15,168 nucleotides of DNA from an uncultured Sulfurovum sp. (GTDB lineage: Bacteria; Campylobacterota; Campylobacteria; Campylobacterales; Sulfurovaceae): positions 1 to 15,168 of the forward strand of contig CAMZNQ010000126.1 of NCBI GenBank assembly GCA_947313765.1. The letters run 5' to 3'. This document shows, piece by piece, positions 8,368 to 14,947 of the stretch. Both the position numbers and the translations under genes were made by a program. The first letter of the stretch is position 1, and every line of letters starts with the position of its first letter. The notes under the pieces are model-generated. The model was given only the letters and a program-made list of their open reading frames with translations. It was not told the origin of the DNA and did not search any database.

Positions 8368-10758
8368 CTAAATTGTAGATAAATCAATATTTCCCATATC
8401 TCTAGTATCTATATTTTTATCTTCATAATTTATATCATAAGGAGCATTGTCTCCTCTAAAACCAGCATCAACAAATCGTGTAAAGTTCTTTTGAAAGATT
8501 AAGTTCACTGTTCCTGTAGGTCCATTTCTATGTTTACCAATAATTAACTCTGTCTCCTCTTCTAGCTTTTTTATGAATTCATTTTTATACTCTCCACCAG
8601 AAGCCTTAGCCTTCATCTCTTTCTCTTTTTCTGCTGCCTCACGATAGACATCATCACGATATACAAACATTACTATATCTGCATCTTGTTCGATAGAGTT
8701 ATGAACTATAATATCATTGGCTACAAAATTATGCACTCTGTCAACAGTTAGATCATACGTTTTTTCTTTTTTATTCTCTTTGATGGAGATAATTTCATCC
8801 CAGTATATATCTGAATAAGCAAGATTATTATCTTTTTCAACATTTAGATTAACTCTATCAGGTGTTGCAATCTTATCTCCAACTTTAAGATTATCTAATC
8901 TAATCCATCCATCGACTCTATAAAATTTATGATTAGCAGTTGCATTAATAGTTTTACCTGATTTTGTGGTTAATTTATAAGTTATCTTCTCGCCTGAAAA
9001 AAAAGCATTGGTAATGGTGAAACTATTTACTTTCAAATCCTTATCCATAGATTTTGTTTTCATAGGAAGTAGATTTTTATTCTCTACAAGTTCATCTATT
9101 CTATAACGTTTCCCATTTTTAGAATCAACTATAATTGAATCTCCTGAAAGACAACCTGATTCACGTAAATCAGAAAGCATAGGACGTTTATTATCCCTAC
9201 TCTCTACACCACGATTTAGCTGTGAAAGTGCCAATATGGGAATCTCTAACTCTCTAGCTAACTGTTTTAATCCCCTAGAAATCTCTGAAATAACCTGCTG
9301 TCTACCCTCTTTATTATCTCCAGACATTAATTGTAGATAGTCAATAATTGCCATAGATATTTCAGGGTGTTGACTCTTTAGCTTACGTAATTTTGAACGA
9401 ACATGATGAATGGTAGCGTATCCACCATCATCTACAAAAAGTTTACGTTTTGCCATTCTATCTGTAGATTTAGAGAGGTGTGTCCACTGCTCATCAGTCA
9501 AATCTCCTACTCTAAGTTTTTGTAAAGGGATAGATGTCTCTGTAGAGAGAAGACGAAGCATCAACTGTTCTGCTGGCATTTCTAGTGAGAAAAAGGCTAC
9601 ACCCTCTCCACGCTCTATTGCTTTTTGAGTTATGTTTAAAACCAAAGAGGTATTGTGTGTAACTGTCATATCTTCAAGTAAAAATAAATTATTCCCATCT
9701 ATCTCAAAACCATAATAGTCATCTACTTTGTCATATTCTACTTTAATATCTGTATATTCTATCTCATCAGGAAAACTATATTTATCGGAATAACTAAAAG
9801 AGAGTTTTGAAAAATCTAATTTAGACTTGTACCCTTTATAATTACTCTTAAAATTAGATGACTTCTCTAAATATTCAGAAACCTCTATATTTAATACCTC
9901 TCCCTGTTTATATTTACCCTCATTTTTTGAACATTTAAGTGATAAAATATGCGACTTATTCACACGATAATCTATCCCTTTATTTTGTCGAACCCAATAC
10001 ATCTCTTCATTTCCACGAGCCAAGGAGAGAACTTTTCTTGGAGTAGAGTCATTACCCATTAATAGCTCTCCAACTTCGATATTTTCGACCTTTTTAAGCT
10101 CTCCAGAGTACATTAAAACCTTTGTACCTTTTCCAAAACATTTCCCCATTGCAGGACGTGCTGCGATAATTATCAAATCCCCTTTACCAAAACCTTGTGT
10201 TTTATCATTTAGATTATGAAATCCTGTATCGACTCCAAGGAGTTTTGAATTACCTAAAGCTTTAAGCCTCTTTATCTCATCAAACATAGATAAAGTAACC
10301 TCTTTAGAACCTCTAAAATCTTCTGAAGTTGAATTTTGAGTAATCTCATATAGCTTCTTCTCTACCAAATTCATAATCTCATCAGTAGGTAAATCATCTT
10401 CTATTGTTACTTTTTTAATGGTAGTTGCTAAAGTTGCCAAGGCACGTTTTGTTGAGCGAGATTTAATCTCATCAATATATGCATCTGTATTAGAGATTGC
10501 ATTTGCACTTAAGATATCAAGAAGTCCAACCTCATCATAATTATTATTTACCTTTAATTTTGTCTTTAAAAACTCTTCATCTATCGGTTTATCTTCACGA
10601 CTTAAATCCTCCATTGCCACAAAAAGATGTTGATGAAAAGGTAGATAGAAATCATGAGGTTCTAATTTAGATGCAATCTCTTCAAAAATTTGTGGGTCAA
10701 AAAGAATGGCTGAAAGCACAGCTCTCTCTATATTTATATTATACATATTTTCATTCAT
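8368..10758 (-). CDS. dnaB: Replicative DNA helicase DnaB containing two mini-inteins
   Basis: The 796-residue precursor becomes a DnaB of 481 residues when two in-frame inteins (residues 207-369 and 536-687) are removed. DnaB is the hexameric helicase that unwinds DNA at the fork. The N-terminal domain (about 1-105) and linker are normal. The RecA-like domain has the Walker A ARPAMGK (200-206) joined to T370-S371 only after splicing, FSLEMPAEQL (390-399), Walker B IIDYLQLMSG (471-480), LSQLNRG (511-517), LRESG (531-535) joined to SIEQDADIVMF (688-698), and GKHRNGPTGTV (741-751). A GAGGGG ribosome binding site lies 8 nt before the ATG, and 18 nt separate it from ispG. The unspliced protein would lack a contiguous P-loop, so helicase activity should depend on splicing. 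Confidence 0.97.
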   Translation of the reverse strand: MNENMYNINIERAVLSAILFDPQIFEEIASKLEPHDFYLPFHQHLFVAMEDLSREDKPIDEEFLKTKLKVNNNYDEVGLLDILSANAISNTDAYIDEIKSRSTKRALATLATTIKKVTIEDDLPTDEIMNLVEKKLYEITQNSTSEDFRGSKEVTLSMFDEIKRLKALGNSKLLGVDTGFHNLNDKTQGFGKGDLIIIAARPAMGKCFGKGTKVLMYSGELKKVENIEVGELLMGNDSTPRKVLSLARGNEEMYWVRQNKGIDYRVNKSHILSLKCSKNEGKYKQGEVLNIEVSEYLEKSSNFKSNYKGYKSKLDFSKLSFSYSDKYSFPDEIEYTDIKVEYDKVDDYYGFEIDGNNLFLLEDMTVTHNTSLVLNITQKAIERGEGVAFFSLEMPAEQLMLRLLSTETSIPLQKLRVGDLTDEQWTHLSKSTDRMAKRKLFVDDGGYATIHHVRSKLRKLKSQHPEISMAIIDYLQLMSGDNKEGRQQVISEISRGLKQLARELEIPILALSQLNRGVESRDNKRPMLSDLRESGCLSGDSIIVDSKNGKRYRIDELVENKNLLPMKTKSMDKDLKVNSFTITNAFFSGEKITYKLTTKSGKTINATANHKFYRVDGWIRLDNLKVGDKIATPDRVNLNVEKDNNLAYSDIYWDEIISIKENKKEKTYDLTVDRVHNFVANDIIVHNSIEQDADIVMFVYRDDVYREAAEKEKEMKAKASGGEYKNEFIKKLEEETELIIGKHRNGPTGTVNLIFQKNFTRFVDAGFRGDNAPYDINYEDKNIDTRDMGNIDLSTI
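8698..9153 (-). other. Mini-intein 2 of DnaB, at the RESG/SIEQ site
   Basis: A 152-residue intein (precursor residues 536-687). It starts CLSGDSIIVDS (C536), has block B ATANHKFYRVDGW with T607 and H610, block F TYDLTVDRVHNFVAND (667-682), and block G IIVHN with H686-N687, followed by S688. The ends closely resemble the Ssp DnaB intein of Synechocystis and sit at the same extein site (G/S before IEQDAD). No endonuclease domain is present, so it is a natural mini-intein close to the minimum splicing size. All catalytic residues are intact. Confidence 0.96.
9652..10140 (-). other. Mini-intein 1 of DnaB, inserted in the Walker A P-loop
   Basis: A 163-residue intein (precursor residues 207-369). 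It begins with C207 in block A (CFGKGTKVLMYSG), has a block B-like segment ending VNKSHILSL with H270, block F DYYGFEIDG (347-355), and block G ending THN (H368-N369), followed by T370 as the +1 nucleophile. It splits the host P-loop between K206 and T370. No LAGLIDADG or other homing endonuclease motif fits between the splicing blocks. The intervening part (about 277-340) is Ser, Lys and Tyr rich. A second cysteine, C276, lies close to block B. All splicing residues are present, so I expect cis-splicing. Confidence 0.95.
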
Positions 10759-10776
10759 GCCATAAACCCCTCAAAA

Positions 10777-11838
10777 TTATACGTTTGCTTTTGCAAATGC
10801 TTCAACTTCTGCTACAAATCTATCTACTAACTCATTTTCAGGTAATCTTGCCACAACTTCGCCTTTAAGCATTACTAATCCTGATTCTTTACCATAAGCG
10901 ATGGCTACATCTGCATGTTTTGCTTCACCAATGGCATTTACAACACAACCCATGACAGATACATCCATTGGAGTTTTAATGTGAGCTGTTCGTCTCTCAA
11001 CCTCTGCTACGGCACTAACTAAATCTGCCTCTATCCTTCCACAAGTAGGACAAGAGATAATGTTTAGCCCCTCTTTAACTCGTCCACTATCTTTTAAAAT
11101 GGCTTTTCCTACCTTTATCTCCTCTTCAAGCTCTCCTGTAATAGAGACTCTCATTGTATCTCCAATCCCATCAAGAAGAAGAGTACCTAAACCAATAGCA
11201 GATTTAACTGTTGCATGAAAAATAGTTCCAGCTTCTGTTACCCCTAAGTGAAATGGATAATGATTTTTAGGTCTCAACATTCGATAAGCATCAACTGTTC
11301 TCTCAACATCAGAGGCTTTAAGTGATACTTTAATATCTGTAAATCCTAAATCCTCCAAAAATTTAATATTATACTCTGCACTAGCAACCATACCTTTAGC
11401 TGTTGCTCCATATCTATCATCAAACTCTTTTTCTAAAGAACCTGCATTTACCCCAATACGAATTGGAAGATTACGCTCTTGACACGCTTTGACAATATCT
11501 TTAACACGACTCTTCTCTCCTATATTACCTGGGTTAATACGTATACAATCAACCCACTTTGCAGCCTCAAGTGCTAGTTTATAGTTAAAGTGAATATCTG
11601 CAATTAGAGGTAGAGAGATTTGCTCTTTAATCTCTTTTAGTGCTAAAGCATCTTCCATTTTAGGAACAGCCACACGAACCATATCTGCTCCTGCAAAGTG
11701 CAGACGATTTATCTGTTCTACTGTAGCCTCTACATTATTTGTATCAGAGTAAGTCATAGATTGTACAGAGATTGGAGCGTCACCACCTACAGCTACATCT
11801 CCTACATAAATTTTTTTAGTTGGGATTCTTTCTTTCAT
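10777..11838 (-). CDS. ispG: 4-hydroxy-3-methylbut-2-enyl diphosphate synthase (GcpE)
   Basis: A 353-residue IspG of the short bacterial type. This [4Fe-4S] enzyme makes HMBPP from the cyclic diphosphate MEcPP in the MEP pathway of isoprenoid synthesis. The N-terminal TIM barrel has VQSMTYSDT (25-33), IRINPGN (99-105), RIGVNAGSL (127-135) and GVTEAG (199-204). The C-terminal cluster domain has C263 and C266 in SCPTCGR, C298 in [10 protein letters not shown] and E305, the three Cys and one Glu expected as ligands. The ATG has a good AAGGA ribosome binding site. It follows priA by 62 nt and precedes dnaB by 18 nt; a TATAAC at 11880-11875 could be its own -10 box. Confidence 0.97.
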   Translation of the reverse strand: MKERIPTKKIYVGDVAVGGDAPISVQSMTYSDTNNVEATVEQINRLHFAGADMVRVAVPKMEDALALKEIKEQISLPLIADIHFNYKLALEAAKWVDCIRINPGNIGEKSRVKDIVKACQERNLPIRIGVNAGSLEKEFDDRYGATAKGMVASAEYNIKFLEDLGFTDIKVSLKASDVERTVDAYRMLRPKNHYPFHLGVTEAGTIFHATVKSAIGLGTLLLDGIGDTMRVSITGELEEEIKVGKAILKDSGRVKEGLNIISCPTCGRIEADLVSAVAEVERRTAHIKTPMDVSVMGCVVNAIGEAKHADVAIAYGKESGLVMLKGEVVARLPENELVDRFVAEVEAFAKANV

Positions 11839-11900
11839 ACTTTTCCTTGATAGAGTAATTTAATAAGTTTAAAGGTTATACCAAAAACTAGCTAAAAAAC

Positions 11901-13802
11901 CTAAGAGAAATCGACTGCATCCATATCTATCTCTACCAAAGGACTCTTTACAAAATGTAGAGCTTTTAACATAGATTTTCTACTTTTAGAGCGTAACAAA
12001 ATATTAAAACGATACTTATTTGCAATCCGTTCAATAGGAGCTTTTCCATGCCCTACTATCTCTACATCTTTAAACTCTTTTAATTTGGTTACAGTATCTA
12101 AAGTTATTTTAGATGCCTTCTCCTCTTTTTGATGAGAGATTAATACTCTTGATAGAGTAACAAAAGGTGGGTACATATCTTCTACAAAAAACATCTCATC
12201 TTTTAAAAATGCCTCATAATCATTTAGATATAGCTCAAACAAGTCTCTATTTGATGTTTGGATTATTATATCTGCACTCTTTGCCCTACCAGAACGTCCT
12301 GCAATCTGAATGAGTAGGCTCATAGCCCTCTCTCTTGCTCTGTAGTCAGAAACGCCTAATATGTAATCAATACCAAAGATAATACTCAATGTGATATTGG
12401 CATAATCATGCCCCTTGCTTAACATCTGTGTACCTAAAAGAAGATGACTCTCTTTTGCTTCAAAACGCTTTAGAGCATTTTTTAACTTTGTAGCTGTTGT
12501 GATGCTATCTCGGTCAAACTGCTCTACTACAATATCTGAAATAGCTAACTCTATCATCTCTTTTACCTCTTGTGTACCTATTCTCTGACTTGTTAATGGT
12601 TCATGACCACAATGGCTACATACACTTCTTATCGCCTCAACATAGTTACAGTAGTGGCACTTTAGATATCTTTGATTTCTATGTAGAGCCATTCCTACTG
12701 AACAGTATGGACACATGTGTGTAACCCCACACTTTTGACAAAATAGATATTTAAAATTGCCACGAGTTGGAACAAAAACCAAAGATTGTTCCCCTGCTCT
12801 AAAGTTCTCCTCTAATCTCTTTATCATTCCGTTTGTAAGAGTGAGTCCCTCTACATAATTGTAATTTTTTTGAGTCTCAATAAATGGTTTTTTAAGACGT
12901 ACTACTTCATATTTATGGTACGAACTCAAAGAGGGTGTCGCTGAAGCTAAAAGAACTTTAGCCCCCAACTTCTGACCCATATAGACAGCCATATCTCTAG
13001 CATGATAGCGTGGTTTCATCATACATTTATAGCTATCATCATGCTCTTCATCAACAATAATTAACCCTAAATTGCTTAACGGTGTAAATAGTGCCGACCT
13101 AGCCCCTGCTACAATATCCACTTCATTCTTATGTATCTTCTCTAAAATCTCCTCTTTTTTCTTTTTAGTAAGTTTTGAGTGCCACATCACAATGCGTTTT
13201 CCAAAGTACTTCTCTAATCTTCTCTGCATCTGTGGGGTAAGTGAGATTTCAGGCATAAGAAAGATACACTGCTTACCCTCCTCTATGGTTTTTATCATGA
13301 GTGAGATAAATATCTCTGTTTTTCCAGAACCTGTGACTCCAAAGAGTAATGCTCTATCTTTTTTTAGGAGTTGTTTATAGGCTTTTTGTTGGTCGGTTGA
13401 TAACGTAGGTCGGGGTATCCCTACCCCGACACTCACCCCGACATCTATCCCCTCATCAACAAAACCATCTTCTTCTTTTTGGTTTTTATTGTCGGGGTGA
13501 GGATACCCCGACCTACGTGGCATAAACAACGCCAATGCTTCGCCCAAAGAGCTAAAGTAATAGGTGGCAATAAACTTTGCAATTTCTATCTGATTTTCAT
13601 CATTATAAGTTATTAAATACTCTTTTATTTCAGAGGTATCAAACTCTTTTGGTTTCTCAACCTCTTCTAAAACAATGGCTAATTTGGTTTTGGAATGGAC
13701 AGGAACATAGATGTGTTGACCTATGGCTAGTGGCTCTTTTGAGTGGTAGGTTAAAAGTGGGGCTGATGAACGGTGGAGGGTTACTTTGTAGTAAAAGATA
13801 AT
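11901..13802 (-). CDS. priA: Primosomal protein N' (PriA helicase), non-canonical start, REP-like element in frame
   Basis: PriA recognises stalled forks and reloads DnaB. The first usable canonical start in frame is a TTG at 13547, but the frame stays open and family-like for 85 codons more (FYYKVTLHRSSAPLLTYHS and on, the 3' DNA-binding domain), back to a TAA at 13814-13812 (TAA read 13814 to 13812). There is no ATG, GTG or TTG in that part that would keep the conserved N-terminus; I place the start at ATT 13802-13800 (633 residues; the ATC at 13799 would give 632), preceded by AGGAG. With this numbering: Walker A GVTGSGKTE at 155-163, DEEH at 251-254, eight zinc cysteines at 355, 358, 364, 367, 382, 385, 395 and 398, and IAGRSGR near 500. 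Residues about 95-134 are encoded by an inverted-repeat element. First gene of the cluster leading to ispG and dnaB. Confidence 0.93.
   Translation of the reverse strand: MIFYYKVTLHRSSAPLLTYHSKEPLAIGQHIYVPVHSKTKLAIVLEEVEKPKEFDTSEIKEYLITYNDENQIEIAKFIATYYFSSLGEALALFMPRRSGYPHPDNKNQKEEDGFVDEGIDVGVSVGVGIPRPTLSTDQQKAYKQLLKKDRALLFGVTGSGKTEIFISLMIKTIEEGKQCIFLMPEISLTPQMQRRLEKYFGKRIVMWHSKLTKKKKEEILEKIHKNEVDIVAGARSALFTPLSNLGLIIVDEEHDDSYKCMMKPRYHARDMAVYMGQKLGAKVLLASATPSLSSYHKYEVVRLKKPFIETQKNYNYVEGLTLTNGMIKRLEENFRAGEQSLVFVPTRGNFKYLFCQKCGVTHMCPYCSVGMALHRNQRYLKCHYCNYVEAIRSVCSHCGHEPLTSQRIGTQEVKEMIELAISDIVVEQFDRDSITTATKLKNALKRFEAKESHLLLGTQMLSKGHDYANITLSIIFGIDYILGVSDYRARERAMSLLIQIAGRSGRAKSADIIIQTSNRDLFELYLNDYEAFLKDEMFFVEDMYPPFVTLSRVLISHQKEEKASKITLDTVTKLKEFKDVEIVGHGKAPIERIANKYRFNILLRSKSRKSMLKALHFVKSPLVEIDMDAVDFS
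13403..13518. repeat. REP/BIME-like GC-rich inverted-repeat element inside priA
   Basis: Perfect 18-bp outer arms ACGTAGGTCGGGGTATCC (13403-13420) and its reverse complement (13501-13518) flank 80 bp. The octamer GTCGGGGT or its complement ACCCCGAC occurs five times (13409, 13423, 13435, 13491, 13505), so each end can also fold on its own (GTCGGGGT with ACCCCGAC, 6-nt loops). The central 48 bp (13443-13490) is AT-rich. The arms are far richer in G+C than the surroundings. The core resembles REP-type palindromes moved by RAYT transposases, but no transposase is present here. It encodes priA residues of about 95-134 without breaking the frame. Confidence 0.85.
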
Positions 13803-13807
13803 AAATC

Positions 13808-13826
13808 TCCTAAAAAATATTTAGGA
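13808..13826 (-). promoter_or_regulatory. Palindrome covering the priA Shine-Dalgarno
   Basis: TCCTAAA (13826-13820 on the minus strand) and TTTAGGA (13814-13808) form a perfect 7-bp stem with a 5-nt loop; the right arm contains most of the AGGAG ribosome binding site of priA. In a transcript entering from the pilin genes the site would be sequestered. A transcript starting at the predicted local promoter (near 13821) would lack most of the left arm and leave the site free. The palindrome might instead be a DNA operator at the transcription start. Confidence 0.45.
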
Positions 13827-13827
13827 A

Positions 13828-13833
13828 ATTATA
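13828..13833 (-). promoter_or_regulatory. -10 box for priA
   Basis: TATAAT (13833-13828) preceded by a T-run and, 17 nt further up, by TTAACC as a weak -35. The predicted start near 13821 gives a leader of about 20 nt to the ATT start codon. Confidence 0.5.
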
Positions 13834-13844
13834 GCCAAAAAATT

Positions 13845-14327
13845 CTAATTGGTTAACTGCGTACATCCATTAGTATTTGTATTGTTTGTTTTAGTAGTAT
13901 CACATTCAAATTTACCTGAAACTACTTCAAACTTTACATCATCTAACATTGATTTAAAAATATATTGGTCACGTCCATCTTTACCTGTTCCCTCACTAAA
14001 AAACCATCTGTCTTTTTCATCTTCTGATTTCATTGAATACTCTAAAACGCCTACCCCTGTATCTCCATCAGTATCATAAAAATTTCCAAATACATTTGTA
14101 CTATCTCCAACAGCAGTCAGAACTTTAAAATCCCCTCTCAAAATCCTCTTCTGTCGCTCCATAGCCAAAGCATTTCTTATACTTGATACTAAAACTTTAG
14201 CCTTTGTAACCTGTGCATCATCTCTTGTGGCTGCTAGTCTTGGAATAGCTACGGCTGCTAAGATTCCGATAACTACTATTACGAAGACTAACTCTATCAT
14301 TGTGAAAGCTGATTTTTTGTTTTTCAT
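13845..14327 (-). CDS. Type IV pilin-like / pseudopilin protein with prepilin leader (1)
   Basis: A 160-residue protein with a class III prepilin leader: MKNKKSA cut before FTMIELVFVIVVIGILAA, with Glu at mature position 5 and a hydrophobic helix of about 20 residues. The residue at -1 is Ala rather than the usual Gly. The globular part has an Asp/Gly-rich loop (YDTDGDTGVGV, 84-94) that might bind calcium as in some pseudopilins, and two cysteines near the end (C142, C155) that could form a disulfide-bounded loop. AAAGG lies upstream of the ATG. It follows the second pilin gene by 21 nt and is the last of the group. It could belong to a type II secretion system or to a type IV pilus; no secretion or pilus ATPase is in the window to decide. 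Confidence 0.88.
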   Translation of the reverse strand: MKNKKSAFTMIELVFVIVVIGILAAVAIPRLAATRDDAQVTKAKVLVSSIRNALAMERQKRILRGDFKVLTAVGDSTNVFGNFYDTDGDTGVGVLEYSMKSEDEKDRWFFSEGTGKDGRDQYIFKSMLDDVKFEVVSGKFECDTTKTNNTNTNGCTQLTN

Positions 14328-14348
14328 ATTTTATATCCTTTTAATTAT

Positions 14349-14852
14349 TTATCTTTTTATTCTAATACCTGTAATAGCATGGTCAACTCCTGCACCTGTT
14401 GTTGCAATATTTTTTTTATCTAAAAGATAACCTAAATCTCCATCGACACTTCCTTGGGTTATGGAAGCTACTGTTGCGTTAATATTAGTCCGTTTATTAC
14501 CAGTAGCATCTGTAACTTTAAAGAATTTAAAAGTAATCGCCGCATCAGTAGCAGTCATGACTGCTTTAGTTTTATCACAAACAAAATAGTACTCCCCTGC
14601 ATCTCCACTTTGGGTAATGGGTATTGTTTGATATACTTCTATATTTGTCATATCTTTTAGATTAGTAGAATATTCTCCTTGTGAAGTATAATAAGTTGAA
14701 ACATCCCTCATAAAAAGAGTAATACTCTCTACACAAGTTGCTTCCTTTGCATCATCTATTGTCACTGATAGTCTAGGAATAACTATAGAACCTAAAATAC
14801 CAATAATCACAATAACAAAAATAAGTTCTATCATGGTAAATGCTTTTTTCAT
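14349..14852 (-). CDS. Type IV pilin-like / pseudopilin protein with prepilin leader (2)
   Basis: A 167-residue protein with the leader MKKA cut before FTMIELIFVIVIIGILGS, Glu at mature position 5 and Ala at -1. Cysteines C40 and C92 may form a disulfide. Its C-terminal part (about 128-167: ITQGSVDGDLGYLLDKKNI, then GIRIKR at the end) is closely similar to that of the partial gene upstream, so the two are tandem paralogs, while gene 1 downstream lacks this ending. The ribosome binding site is AGAAGAG. A hairpin with T-run lies 60-90 nt upstream, so it may be transcribed separately from the third gene. The transport or pilus system it serves is not shown by this window. Confidence 0.88.
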   Translation of the reverse strand: MKKAFTMIELIFVIVIIGILGSIVIPRLSVTIDDAKEATCVESITLFMRDVSTYYTSQGEYSTNLKDMTNIEVYQTIPITQSGDAGEYYFVCDKTKAVMTATDAAITFKFFKVTDATGNKRTNINATVASITQGSVDGDLGYLLDKKNIATTGAGVDHAITGIRIKR

Positions 14853-14900
14853 AAACTACTCTTCTATTTTTTAATTTTAAAATCACTTTATGAGCTTAAA

Positions 14901-14937
14901 ATTAAAAAATATATTCCCATCATAAATATGAGAATAT
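14901..14937 (-). terminator. Intrinsic terminator between pilin-like genes 3 and 2
   Basis: On the minus strand ATATTCTCAT (14937-14928) pairs with ATGGGAATAT (14920-14911) over 10 bp with one U-G pair and a 7-nt loop, followed by ATTTTTTAAT (14910-14901). It would end or attenuate transcription coming from the third gene. Confidence 0.65.
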
Positions 14938-14947
14938 TTAAAAAGAA

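Noticed and set aside
9652..10140. The first dnaB insert as a transposon, intron or assembly chimera
   Set aside because: It is in frame, has Cys at the start and His-Asn at the end, and intein block motifs; no group I or II intron features or terminal repeats are seen.
13403..13518. The repeats in priA as a CRISPR array
   Set aside because: The repeat unit is an 8-bp palindrome core at irregular spacing with opposite orientations, without spacers of constant length.
11901..13547. Taking the TTG at 13547 as the start of PriA
   Set aside because: It has no proper ribosome binding site, and would delete a clearly coding, family-like N-terminal domain of 85 codons that continues in frame upstream.
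13808..13826. The palindrome before priA as terminator of the pilin genes
   Set aside because: The stem is AT-rich and is followed by GATTTATTATC rather than a T-run, so a role in termination is unlikely.
13797..13850. A frameshift that joins priA to an upstream ATG in another frame
   Set aside because: No ATG or GTG occurs in any frame on the minus strand between the pilin stop and the conserved N-terminus, and the only TTG nearby meets a stop after four more codons.
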